A DNA stretch of 64,000 bases, taken from positions 9,960 to 73,959 of the forward strand of contig JBAYRO010000006.1 of assembly GCA_041676645.1 (NCBI GenBank). Reading direction: 5' to 3'. A model generated the notes under the pieces. That model had not been told where the DNA came from. It saw only the letters and a list, made by a program, of their open reading frames with translations, and ran no database searches. Shown piece by piece: positions 29,705 through 37,586 of this stretch (the stretch's first letter is position 1; each line of letters begins with the position of its first letter). Origin of the DNA: JAMLIN01 sp041676645 (GTDB lineage: Bacteria > Pseudomonadota > Gammaproteobacteria > Burkholderiales > Burkholderiaceae_E). The translations under genes were made by a program, and so were the position numbers.

Positions 29705-30807
29705 CAGTGCGCGTTCCGCTCCGCATCCGTCCCGGCCACCCGCAGCGGCACCCGGGGCGCGAGGGCGCACATGAGTTCGTAGCCGATCGTCCCGGCGGCG
29801 GCGGCGACCTCGTCGATGGGCACGCCCTCCCCCCACAGCTCGACCGGCGTGCCGATGTCGGCCCGCGGTACCGGCTCGAGGTCGACGCTGAGCATGTCCA
29901 TGGACACCCGGCCGACCAGCTGGGTCCGGACGCCGCCGACCATGACCGGCGTCCCGGTCGGCGCGTGCCGCGGATAGCCATCGGCATAGCCGCAGGCAAC
30001 GGTGCCGATGCGCATCGGAGCCGGGGCGGTGAACGTCGCCCCATAACCCACCGACTCGCCGGCCTCGATGCGACGCACCGCGATCAGCTCGGACGCCAGC
30101 GTCATGCCGGCCCGCAAGCCGAGGCTGGCGGCGCTGCGGCTTTCGAAAGGACTGCCCCCGTACAGCATGATGCCGGGCCGGATCCAGTCGGCGTGCGCAA
30201 CCGGGCTGGCCAGCACGGCCGCCGAATTGGCGAAGGAGCACGGGCCGGGGGACGCCTGCCGGAGGGCGCGGATCCGGGCGAACGCCGGCTCGATCCCGCC
30301 GGGCCGGTCGGCGTTGGCGAAATGACTCATGAGGCCGAGCTCGGCGCTGCCCGCGAAGGCCCCGAGCCGGGTGCGCGCCGCCACGATGCCGGCGCCATCG
30401 AAGCCGAGCCGATGCATGCCCGAGTCGAACTTGAGCCAGATCGCTGGCGGCACCGCTCCCGCTTCGCGCGCGGCGGCCTCGATCCAGTCGAGCTGGATCG
30501 CCGAATGCACCGCGATGTCGAGACGCTCGCGGATCGCCTGGCTGGCATCGGCCGGTTCGAAGGGACCTTCGAGCATCAGGATGCGACGCTCGGGATAGCG
30601 CTCGCGCAGCATCGCGGCGCGATCGAATTCGAGCAGGGCCAGCCCGTCGGCAGCAGCGAAGGCGGCGGCCGTCCTCAATAGTCCATGGCCATAGCCATCG
30701 GCCTTGAGCACGGCCCAGATGCGCGCGCCGGGCGCCGCGGCGCGCGCGCGCGCCAGGTTGGCGGCGAGCGCCGCCGGATGGATCGTCGCCTGGATGGGTC
30801 GGGGCAT
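29704..30807 (-). CDS. alr: Alanine racemase
   Basis: PLP enzyme of 367 residues making D-alanine for peptidoglycan. The cofactor lysine is in WAVLKADGYGHG near residue 35 and the catalytic tyrosine in SVGYGATFTAP near residue 260. VGRVSMDML and the N-terminal TIM barrel match the Alr/DadX family. I chose the ATG at 30807 because a TATAGT hexamer ends 6 nt upstream, implying a leaderless message; an in-frame start 15 nt earlier would overlap that hexamer. It forms a unit with radA, and lplT is divergent. Confidence 0.95.
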   Translation of the reverse strand: MPRPIQATIHPAALAANLARARAAAPGARIWAVLKADGYGHGLLRTAAAFAAADGLALLEFDRAAMLRERYPERRILMLEGPFEPADASQAIRERLDIAVHSAIQLDWIEAAAREAGAVPPAIWLKFDSGMHRLGFDGAGIVAARTRLGAFAGSAELGLMSHFANADRPGGIEPAFARIRALRQASPGPCSFANSAAVLASPVAHADWIRPGIMLYGGSPFESRSAASLGLRAGMTLASELIAVRRIEAGESVGYGATFTAPAPMRIGTVACGYADGYPRHAPTGTPVMVGGVRTQLVGRVSMDMLSVDLEPVPRADIGTPVELWGEGVPIDEVAAAAGTIGYELMCALAPRVPLRVAGTDAERNAH

Positions 30808-30813
30808 GCAGGA

Positions 30814-30819
30814 ACTATA
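30814..30819 (-). promoter_or_regulatory. -10 hexamer of alr, leaderless position
   Basis: On the minus strand TATAGT ends 6 nt before the alr ATG at 30807. Start of transcription would coincide with the initiation codon. No Shine-Dalgarno is present between them and no good -35 was seen. Confidence 0.45.
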
Positions 30820-30962
30820 CACAGGCGCGCCGAGTGGGTAATACGGCGGCCGACCGTGGGAATCGTTCGTGGTATAAACGCCCCGCCCCTGCCGAACGCC
30901 GGGCGCAGAGTGCCGGTGGCGCCACCGGCAGCCAGGAGCAGCACCCCACCGGCCAAGGGCGA

Positions 30963-32246
30963 ATGAAGCGCGGGTTCTACACGATCATTGCGGCGCAGTT
31001 CTTTTCCTCGCTCGCCGACAACGCACTGCTCATCGCCGCGATCGCCCTGCTGATCGAGATGCAGGCGCCGGCCTGGATGACGCCGCTGCTCAAGCTCTCC
31101 TTCACGATCTCCTACGTCATGCTCGCCCCCTTCGTCGGCGCCGTCGCCGATTCCTTTCGCAAGGGCCGGGTCATGCTGGTCACCAATGCGGTGAAGATGA
31201 TCGGCTGCCTGCTGATGTTCATGACCCTCCATCCCGTGCTCGCCTACGGCGTCGTGGGATTCGGGGCCTCCGCGTATTCGCCGGCCAAGTACGGCATCCT
31301 CACCGAACTGCTGCCGCCCGAGAAACTGGTCGCGGCCAACGGCTGGATCGAGGGCGCCACGGTCGGATCGATCATCATCGGCACCCTGATCGGCGGAGCG
31401 CTGATCCATCCGGACATCGCCGGCCTGCTGCTGTCCATCGACCTGCCGGGCATCGACCTCGGCATCGACACGCCGGCCTCGGCCGCGATCACGGTCATCG
31501 CGGGGATCTATTTCATCGCCGGCATCCTGAATCTCTGGATCGTCGACACCGGGGCACGCTACAAGGCGCAGCAACGCAATCCGCTGCGCCTGATCGCCGA
31601 CTTCGCGCGCGCCAATGTCATGCTCTGGTCGGACCGACTCGGCCAGATCTCCCTGTCGGTGACGACCCTGTTCTGGGGCGCCGGCGCCACCCTGCAGTTC
31701 ATCGTCCTCGACTGGGCGCGCGAGGCGCTCGACATGTCGCTGGACAAGGCCGCCGTCCTGCAGGGGATCGTCGCCGTGGGCATCGCGTTCGGCGCAGTGG
31801 CCGCGGCCCGCCATGTCCCGTTGCGCCGTTCGCTGCGGATCCTGCCGGTAGGCGTGGCGATGGGGCTGGTCGTCCCGCTGATGACCCTCATCGAGACGAC
31901 CGCCCTTGCAGTGCCCCTGCTGGTGATCGTCGGCCTGCTGGCCGGTTTCTTCGTGGTGCCCATGAACGCGCTGCTCCAGCATCGCGGCCATGTCCTGCTC
32001 TCGGCGGGCCATTCGATCGCGGTGCAGAACTTCAACGAGAACATGAACATCCTGCTGATGCTCGGCCTCTATGCCTGGCTGCTGGGCAGCGACCTGAGCG
32101 TCAACGCGGTGATCTGCATGTTCGGCGGCTTCATCGCGGTGACCATGGTGCTGGTCATCGTCGTCCACGCCCGCAACCAGAAGCGCTTCGACTCCGAATC
32201 GCTCATCGGGCAGCACAAGCCACTGCGGGACCCCGACCTTACGTAG
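30963..32246 (+). CDS. lplT: Lysophospholipid transporter LplT
   Basis: Major-facilitator-family inner-membrane protein of 427 residues with about 12 hydrophobic segments that flips lysophospholipids inward for re-acylation. The start KRGFYTIIAAQFFSSLADNALLIAAIALL and the segments SPAKYGILTELLPPEKLVAANGW and LQHRGHVLLSAGHSIAVQNFNEN are diagnostic of LplT. The companion acyltransferase aas is not fused or adjacent. lplT divergent from alr-radA is a common betaproteobacterial order. The ATG follows AAGGGCG; a TATAAA at 30873-30878 may be its -10. Confidence 0.94.
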   Translation: MKRGFYTIIAAQFFSSLADNALLIAAIALLIEMQAPAWMTPLLKLSFTISYVMLAPFVGAVADSFRKGRVMLVTNAVKMIGCLLMFMTLHPVLAYGVVGFGASAYSPAKYGILTELLPPEKLVAANGWIEGATVGSIIIGTLIGGALIHPDIAGLLLSIDLPGIDLGIDTPASAAITVIAGIYFIAGILNLWIVDTGARYKAQQRNPLRLIADFARANVMLWSDRLGQISLSVTTLFWGAGATLQFIVLDWAREALDMSLDKAAVLQGIVAVGIAFGAVAAARHVPLRRSLRILPVGVAMGLVVPLMTLIETTALAVPLLVIVGLLAGFFVVPMNALLQHRGHVLLSAGHSIAVQNFNENMNILLMLGLYAWLLGSDLSVNAVICMFGGFIAVTMVLVIVVHARNQKRFDSESLIGQHKPLRDPDLT

Positions 32247-32288
32247 CAAGCGGCGGCGCGACCCCAGGCCGGACGGGTGCGCCCCGCC

Positions 32289-32981
32289 TTACCCGGGCGG
32301 ACCGGCGGTCGCGCGCGCGAGACAGAGATCCTGCCAGCAACGCGCCTTGTCCTCGTGCCGATCCCGCAACAGGTAGGCCGGGTGATAGGTCACCACCACC
32401 GGCACATCGAGTTCGCCCACGCGATAGCGATGGACCCGTCCGCGCAGGCTGGCAATGCTGGCATCGGTACCGAGCAGTGTCTGCGCCGCGAAACGGCCCA
32501 CCACGAGGATCAGTCGCGGGCGCAGCAATTCGACCTGGCGGCGCAGGAAGGGCGCGCACTGCTCCACCTCTTCGGGACGCGGATTACGGTTGGCCGGCGG
32601 GTGGCACTTGAGCACATTGGCGATGAAGACACCCCGGTCGCGACCCAGGCCGACCGAGGCCAGCATCGCATCGAGCAGGCGCCCCGCCTGGCCGACGAAG
32701 GGCTCCCCCCTGCGATCCTCCTCGACACCCGGCGCCTCCCCGATCACCATCCAGTGGGCCTGCCGGTCGCCGACGCCGAAAACCGTCTGGCTGCGCGCCC
32801 TCGACAGACTGCATGCCTCGCACAGGGCGACGCGCTCGCGCAGGCCGTCGAGATCGAGACCGGCGAGATCGGCCGGGCCAGCCGCCGGGGACAGCCCTGG
32901 CGTCGGCGATGGCGACGCCCGCAGAACCCAGGCGGGGCCGATGTCGAGGGCGGCCCACGCCCTGCGCTGGCTCTCGTTCAT
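32289..32981 (-). CDS. Uracil-DNA glycosylase, family 4 (iron-sulfur type)
   Basis: DNA repair enzyme of 230 residues that removes uracil from DNA. The family 4 active-site motif is GEAPGVEEDRRGEPFVGQAGRLLD, and motif B appears as VTYHPAYLLRD near the end. Cysteines in LCEACSLSRARSQ, LKCHPP and EQCAPF are placed to bind a [4Fe-4S] cluster. About 50 N-terminal residues are Pro/Ala-rich and variable. The ATG at 32981 overlaps the rimI stop by 4 nt, which decides the start over an open frame further up. It is the last gene of tsaB-rimI-udg and convergent with lplT. Confidence 0.93.
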   Translation of the reverse strand: MNESQRRAWAALDIGPAWVLRASPSPTPGLSPAAGPADLAGLDLDGLRERVALCEACSLSRARSQTVFGVGDRQAHWMVIGEAPGVEEDRRGEPFVGQAGRLLDAMLASVGLGRDRGVFIANVLKCHPPANRNPRPEEVEQCAPFLRRQVELLRPRLILVVGRFAAQTLLGTDASIASLRGRVHRYRVGELDVPVVVTYHPAYLLRDRHEDKARCWQDLCLARATAGPPG

Positions 32982-33475
32982 GGCAGCGCGCGCGCCATCA
33001 CGATCGCGTCCTCGCGCGTGCCGCCGGCGGCCGGATAGTAGCCGCGTCGCAGGCCGATGCGTCGAAAGCCGCGGCTTTCGTAGAGGTGGATGGCGATGGG
33101 GTTGCTCGGGCGCACTTCGAGCAGCATGCGGCCCGCGCCGCGTCGCACGGTGTCCTCGAGGAGCCAGTCGAGCATCGCGGCGCCGATGCCCCGGCCCTGC
33201 AGGGCCGGGGCCACCGTGATGTTCAGCAGATGGACTTCCTCGGGCGCCCACATCAGCAGCGAATACCCGCAAGGATCCACGGCCGGCGCACCACGGGCGG
33301 AGCCCAGGCCGAAGAGCCATGCATCGTGCCCGGCCCGGATCGAACTCACGAAATTCTGCAGCGTCCAGGGATATTCATAGGCCTCGCGCTCGATGCGCTC
33401 GACCCGCACGCAGTCGCCCTCTCCCATCGCCCGGGCTTCCAGCCGATCGGTCTCCTGCCAGGCCCGCGCCGCCAT
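32978..33475 (-). CDS. rimI: Ribosomal protein S18 alanine N-acetyltransferase
   Basis: GNAT-fold acetyltransferase of 165 residues, named for acetylating the N terminus of S18. The acetyl-CoA-binding segment is APALQGRGIGAAMLDWLL (Q/R-x-x-G-x-G/A), preceded by LLNITVAP and followed by ARMLLEVRPSNPIAIHLYESRGF-type motifs typical of RimI. I chose the ATG at 33475, one nucleotide after the tsaB stop (TGAGATG). Pairing with tsaB is conserved in many proteobacteria. Confidence 0.91.
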   Translation of the reverse strand: MAARAWQETDRLEARAMGEGDCVRVERIEREAYEYPWTLQNFVSSIRAGHDAWLFGLGSARGAPAVDPCGYSLLMWAPEEVHLLNITVAPALQGRGIGAAMLDWLLEDTVRRGAGRMLLEVRPSNPIAIHLYESRGFRRIGLRRGYYPAAGGTREDAIVMARALP

Positions 33476-33476
33476 C

Positions 33477-34271
33477 TCAGGCTCCGGCGGCGCGCAGCGC
33501 GCGCTGTTCATCGACATCGAGCGCAACCTTCTCGCGGACATAGCGTGGGGCCGCGTCTGCCGGATCCAGCCAGCTCGTCGCCGGATCGGCGGCGATCATC
33601 GCGATGGCCGCGGCATCCGCTCGCGTATCGACCGGCGCGATGCCGAGGCGAACGAGGGCATCGCGCAGATCGGGATGGCGGTGCTGGGCATCCCCGGTGA
33701 ATCGCAGGCCGGGATGTCGCCGCGCCCAGTGTTCGAGGGCTGCGACGACCTGCTCCGGGCCCGCGCAGCCGGGCTCGAGGAGGGTCGACACCGCGGCCCT
33801 GTTGCACGCGGCTTGAACCGCGGGCGCGAAGACGCCGAAATAACACTCGCCCATGCGGGCGTCGTTGGCGACGAAGACAGGGGACTCGCCCATTCCCTTT
33901 CCACCCTGTGTCGCTGCCGGCCCGAGCGCAAGGGCAACCGCGGCGGCTTCGAGGGTGCCCACCGGGCAGACCGGGATCCCGAGTGCGATGCCAAGGCCCT
34001 GTGCCATGGCGCAGGCCACCCGCAGGCTGGTGAACCCGCCCGGCCCCGCCTCGAAGGCGACGCCAGCGAGATCGGCAGGGCGGCTCGCCGTGCGCGCCAT
34101 CAGCCCGGATACGAGTGGCAGCAGGCGGGCCGAATGCGATTGCGCGACATTCTCGGTGACGACCGCGAGTTCGTCCGGCGCATCACCGCGGCGCAGGGCC
34201 ACCGAAGCCGATTCGCCGAAGACGGCGATGGCGAGCACGATACCGCTGGGGTGACTTGCCGGGATGGTCAT
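33477..34271 (-). CDS. tsaB: tRNA threonylcarbamoyladenosine biosynthesis protein TsaB
   Basis: ASKHA-fold protein of 264 residues, the TsaD partner in t6A37 modification of ANN-decoding tRNAs. Diagnostic segments are QSHSARLLPLVSGLM and FEAGPGGFTSLRVACAMAQGLG. The C-terminal half is shorter and more variable, as usual for TsaB. The ATG at 34271 lies 8 nt after a TACAAT hexamer on the same strand, so the message may be leaderless; a TTG nine bases earlier overlaps that hexamer and is rejected. It leads the tsaB-rimI-udg unit. Confidence 0.94.
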   Translation of the reverse strand: MTIPASHPSGIVLAIAVFGESASVALRRGDAPDELAVVTENVAQSHSARLLPLVSGLMARTASRPADLAGVAFEAGPGGFTSLRVACAMAQGLGIALGIPVCPVGTLEAAAVALALGPAATQGGKGMGESPVFVANDARMGECYFGVFAPAVQAACNRAAVSTLLEPGCAGPEQVVAALEHWARRHPGLRFTGDAQHRHPDLRDALVRLGIAPVDTRADAAAIAMIAADPATSWLDPADAAPRYVREKVALDVDEQRALRAAGA

Positions 34272-34279
34272 GGGCGGCA

Positions 34280-34285
34280 ATTGTA
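34280..34285 (-). promoter_or_regulatory. -10 hexamer of tsaB, leaderless position
   Basis: On the minus strand TACAAT ends 8 nt before the tsaB ATG at 34271. No Shine-Dalgarno is present in that interval and the -35 region is not recognisable. Confidence 0.42.
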
Positions 34286-34367
34286 CCGAGCGACTGGTCG
34301 GCCAACGACACCGCGGAGCGCATCGGGAGGCACTTCGACGAACCGCCGGCGGGAAGCCCGCAGGGGT

Positions 34368-34664
34368 CTAGTGCGGTCGCTGCGGGCCGCGGTTTTCGAA
34401 GGGAATGGGATTCTGGCGCAATTGCTCGCGCAGGGCCCGACGCTCCTCGGGGGACAGGCGCGCCCTGCTCAGGCCGGCACCGGGCCCGAGCGCGTCGGGC
34501 CGCAGCGCCGCAGCGGGCCGGGTATCGGAGATATCCTGGCGAAGCAATTCGGAGCGGAAGCGAGTACGCTCGACATCACCCATTCGACGGGCCCCATCGG
34601 CCATTGCATCGACACTGACGGCGAGGACCATCGCACCGAGGAAGAGTGAAGGAGGAATCCTCAT
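34368..34664 (-). CDS. Small secreted protein of unknown function
   Basis: A 98-residue hypothetical protein. Residues 1-22 (hydrophobic PPSLFLGAMVLAVSVDAMA) look like a Sec signal peptide with cleavage after AMA. The mature part is Arg-rich and ends with LSPEERRALREQLRQNP, a short amphipathic helix motif I recognise from small periplasmic proteins in related bacteria. No cysteine or catalytic pattern is visible. It is divergent from ompR, sharing a 120-nt spacer, and both genes have a -10-like hexamer 6 nt from the start. A link to envelope stress is possible but unproven. Confidence 0.6.
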   Translation of the reverse strand: MRIPPSLFLGAMVLAVSVDAMADGARRMGDVERTRFRSELLRQDISDTRPAAALRPDALGPGAGLSRARLSPEERRALREQLRQNPIPFENRGPQRPH

Positions 34665-34670
34665 GCCCCA

Positions 34671-34676
34671 ATTCTA
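34671..34676 (-). promoter_or_regulatory. -10 hexamer of the small secreted protein, leaderless position
   Basis: On the minus strand TAGAAT ends 6 nt before the ATG at 34664. The intervening TGGGGC could also be read as a weak Shine-Dalgarno if transcription starts elsewhere. Confidence 0.4.
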
Positions 34677-34772
34677 TGCCAGTGCCCGCCATATGCCACA
34701 ATGCCCGGGTAAACGGTGTAACAAGCCGTAAGCCTCGCAGGTCCGTCTCGCGGCCATGCGAAACCCACTGGT

Positions 34773-34778
34773 TATGAT
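34773..34778 (+). promoter_or_regulatory. -10 hexamer of ompR, leaderless position
   Basis: TATGAT ends 6 nt before the ompR ATG at 34785. No Shine-Dalgarno lies between them. A consensus -35 is absent at the expected distance. Confidence 0.42.
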
Positions 34779-34784
34779 TGCGCC

Positions 34785-35504
34785 ATGAGCCCAGCGCAAA
34801 ACCGGATCCTGGTCGTCGACGACGACCCCAAGATGCGCGATCTCCTGCGCCGCTACCTGAGCGACAACCAGTTCGAGGTCAGCCTCGCCCAGGACGCCGC
34901 AGCGATGAACCGCCTGATGCTGCGCGAGCCCTTCGACCTGATCGTGCTCGACCTCATGATGCCCGGCGAGGACGGCCTGTCGGTCGTCCGCCGCCTGCGC
35001 GGCGCCAACGATCGCACGCCGATCATCATGCTCACGGCCAAGGGTGACGACATCGACCGCATCGTCGGTCTCGAGGTCGGCGCCGACGACTACCTGCCCA
35101 AGCCTTTCAATCCCCGTGAACTGCTGGCGCGCATCCATGCGGTGCTGCGTCGCCGCCCGCCCCCCGAAGCGCCCGGCGCGCCGACGACCGAGGCGGCCGA
35201 AGTCGAGTTCGGCCCGTTCCTCCTCAATCTCGCGACCCGCGCCCTGACGCGCGATGGCGAACCCATCCCCCTCACCACCGGCGAGTTCAGCGTCCTCAAG
35301 GTCCTCGGCCAGAACCCCCGTGTACCGATGTCGCGCGAAAAGCTGATGGCGCTCGCACGGGGTCGCGAGTACGGCGCCTACGACCGCAGCCTCGATGTGC
35401 AGATCTCCCGCCTGCGCAAGCTGATCGAAGCCGATCCCCAGCAGCCACGCTACATCCAGACCGTCTGGGGCGTCGGCTACGTGTTCATCCCGGACGACAA
35501 GTAA
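34785..35504 (+). CDS. ompR: Two-component response regulator OmpR
   Basis: A 239-residue regulator with an N-terminal receiver domain and C-terminal winged helix, controlling envelope genes such as porins. The acidic pocket is ILVVDDDPKMRD, the phosphoacceptor aspartate is near residue 57 in LIVLDLMMPGEDG, and the switch lysine is in DDYLPKPFNPRELL. The winged-helix domain includes LTTGEFSVLKVL and SLDVQISRLRKLIE. These segments resemble OmpR specifically, not only its family. envZ begins 6 nt after the stop. Confidence 0.95.
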   Translation: MSPAQNRILVVDDDPKMRDLLRRYLSDNQFEVSLAQDAAAMNRLMLREPFDLIVLDLMMPGEDGLSVVRRLRGANDRTPIIMLTAKGDDIDRIVGLEVGADDYLPKPFNPRELLARIHAVLRRRPPPEAPGAPTTEAAEVEFGPFLLNLATRALTRDGEPIPLTTGEFSVLKVLGQNPRVPMSREKLMALARGREYGAYDRSLDVQISRLRKLIEADPQQPRYIQTVWGVGYVFIPDDK

Positions 35505-35510
35505 GCCGGC

Positions 35511-36911
35511 GTGCCCCAGCGTCGCATGCGGATCAGCCTGTTCTGGCGGACCTTCATGCTGCTCGTCGTGCTGGTGGTGGCCAGCCTCGCGCTCCTGCTC
35601 GGCGTGATGCGCTGGCTCGACCGGGCGCCGGCCGAGCAGCGCCTGGCCTGGGAGATCGCCTCGGTGGCAAACCTGACGCGATCCGCCCTGATCAGCTCCC
35701 AGCCCGAGCGCCGCCTGATGCTCCTGCGCGAGCTCGCCCGCGACGAAGGGGTGCGGGTCCTGCCGCTCGAGTCGTCCGATCGCATCGAAGCCGACCTGCG
35801 CAGCGACCGGGTGCACGACCTGCGGGGCTATCTGCAGAATCTGCTGGGATCGGACACCATCGTCGTCCTCGGTTCGGTCAACGACATCGACGGACTCTGG
35901 GTGAGCTTCGACATCGAGGGCGACGGCTACTGGCTGCTGATGCAGCGCCGGCGCCTCGAGCGCCACTTCGGCTCGGGCCTGTCGGTCGTCCTCGGCCTGT
36001 CGGCCGGCCTGTCCCTGCTCGGCGCCCTGATCCTCAGTCGTCTCGTCAACCAGCCGCTGTCGCGGCTGGCGGGGGCATTGGGGGCCTTGAGCCGGGGCGA
36101 ACCGGCCCCGCGCCTGCGCGAGGAACTCGTCGTCAGCGAGATTGCCGAAGTCAACCGGCGATTCAACCAGATGGCGAGCGATCTCTCGGCGCTGGAGGCG
36201 GACCGCTCGATCGCACTCGCCGGGATCTCGCACGACATCCGCAGCCCGCTCGCGCGCCTGCGCATGGAAATCGAGCTGGCGCCCCTCGAGGAAGCGCAGC
36301 GCACACCCATGGTCGAGGATATCGAACGCATCGACAGGATCGTCGGCCAGTTCGTCGATTTCGCCCGCGCCGGCCAACCGCCCCGCTTCGAGCAGGTCGA
36401 CGTCGCGGACCTGCTCGACCAGCTGCCGGCGCCCTACCGGCAGCAATCCGGTGAACCCGTGGTCGAACTGTCCGTGTTCGCGCCGGCCAGCCTGCGCTGG
36501 CACGGCGATCCCGTCGACCTGCAGCGAGCGATCGGCAATCTCATCGACAATGCGATCCGCTACGGGCGCGGCCCAGGACAGGCGATCGCGAAGATCACGG
36601 TGTCGGCACGACGCGCGGCCGGAGGCATCGAGCTCAGCGTCGCCGACGAAGGCCCCGGCGTCCCGGAAACCGCGCTCGCGGAACTGCGGCGGCCCTTCAG
36701 CCGGCTCGATCTCGCCCGTGGCGGCAACGAAGGCTCCGGACTGGGACTGGCGATCGTCGATCGGCTCGCGCGGCGCTATGGTGGCCAGCTCGAACTGCGC
36801 AACCGGCCGGCGGGTGGGCTGGCCGCCATCCTGCAGTTGCCCGACCAGCGCCGGCGCGGCGCGCGCGCCGAGGCAAGCGCGATCACCGAGACGCCGGTGA
36901 AGTCCTCATAG
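35511..36911 (+). CDS. envZ: Sensor histidine kinase EnvZ
   Basis: Inner-membrane kinase of 466 residues paired with OmpR. Two membrane segments at about 15-35 and 155-180 flank a periplasmic domain of roughly 115 residues, followed by a HAMP linker. The phosphorylated histidine is in AGISHDIRSPLARLRME near residue 241. The ATPase domain has the N box LIDNAIRYG, G1 VADEGPGVP, F and G2 boxes (FSRLD, GSGLGLAIV). The GTG at 35511 is taken because it directly follows ompR; an ATG at 35526 is an equally possible start. Confidence 0.94.
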   Translation: MPQRRMRISLFWRTFMLLVVLVVASLALLLGVMRWLDRAPAEQRLAWEIASVANLTRSALISSQPERRLMLLRELARDEGVRVLPLESSDRIEADLRSDRVHDLRGYLQNLLGSDTIVVLGSVNDIDGLWVSFDIEGDGYWLLMQRRRLERHFGSGLSVVLGLSAGLSLLGALILSRLVNQPLSRLAGALGALSRGEPAPRLREELVVSEIAEVNRRFNQMASDLSALEADRSIALAGISHDIRSPLARLRMEIELAPLEEAQRTPMVEDIERIDRIVGQFVDFARAGQPPRFEQVDVADLLDQLPAPYRQQSGEPVVELSVFAPASLRWHGDPVDLQRAIGNLIDNAIRYGRGPGQAIAKITVSARRAAGGIELSVADEGPGVPETALAELRRPFSRLDLARGGNEGSGLGLAIVDRLARRYGGQLELRNRPAGGLAAILQLPDQRRRGARAEASAITETPVKSS

Positions 36912-37024
36912 CCACAGGCAATCGAAGGCATACCTAAAGGCAATTGGCGGCGACATATCGGTCTGATAAGGTTCGCGGACAAGCACTGGTCACGACGATT
37001 TCACGAACCAGGAGGAGACCCGCC

Positions 37025-37447
37025 ATGTCGAACCTGAAGGGAAGCCGTACACACGAGAACCTCAAGGCGGCGTTCGCCGGTGAAAGCCAGGCAAACCGAC
37101 GCTATCTCTATTTCGCCAACAAGGCCGACGTCGAGGGGCATCCCGAAGTCGCAGCCCTGTTCCGTTCCACCGCCGAAGGCGAGACCGGCCATGCGCATGG
37201 CCATCTCGACTATCTCGCGGAAGTCGGCGACCCGGCTACCGATCTCCCCATCGGCAGCTCGTCGGACAACCTCAAATCGGCGGTGGCCGGCGAAACCCAC
37301 GAATACACCGACATGTATCCGGGCATGTCCAGGGAAGCCCGGGACGAGGGTTTCGACGAAATCGCCGACTGGTTCGAAACCCTCGCCAAGGCCGAACGCT
37401 CGCACGCGAACAAGTTCGCCAAGGCGCTCGAGACCCTGGACGACTGA
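37025..37447 (+). CDS. Rubrerythrin-like diiron protein without rubredoxin domain
   Basis: Ferritin-like protein of 140 residues, probably a peroxide-reducing or sensing diiron protein. The two helix-pair metal motifs are FAGESQANRRYLYFAN with EGETGHAHGH (ExxH), and AGETHEYTDMY with AKAERSHANKF (ExxH). The usual C-terminal rubredoxin domain with four cysteines is missing, so electrons must come from a partner. AGGAGGAG precedes the ATG. It heads a three-gene run with a CCG-type iron-sulfur protein and DUF3501, which could supply that electron path. Confidence 0.9.
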   Translation: MSNLKGSRTHENLKAAFAGESQANRRYLYFANKADVEGHPEVAALFRSTAEGETGHAHGHLDYLAEVGDPATDLPIGSSSDNLKSAVAGETHEYTDMYPGMSREARDEGFDEIADWFETLAKAERSHANKFAKALETLDD

Positions 37448-37495
37448 TACGGGTTCGCTCGCAAGCCGGTAGCGGGCAAACCCCGCACACAGCGG

Positions 37496-37539
37496 GTCCC
37501 GCCTCACGGATGTGGGCGGGACGACCCGTTTCGTCGGGT
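37496..37539 (+). other. Adjacent hairpins between rubrerythrin and the iron-sulfur gene
   Basis: GTCCCGCC (37496-37503) pairs perfectly with GGCGGGAC (37515-37522). A second small hairpin, ACCCG (37524-37528) with CGGGT (37535-37539), follows at once. No U tract follows. The first stem can be extended by pairing GGG just before it with the CCC of the second hairpin, so the two may compete. They lie in the 139-nt gap before the ATG at 37587. Confidence 0.5.
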
Positions 37540-37586
37540 TGCCGAAGGCCCGGAACCCATCGGCCCGGACACCAGGAGACCAGGCG

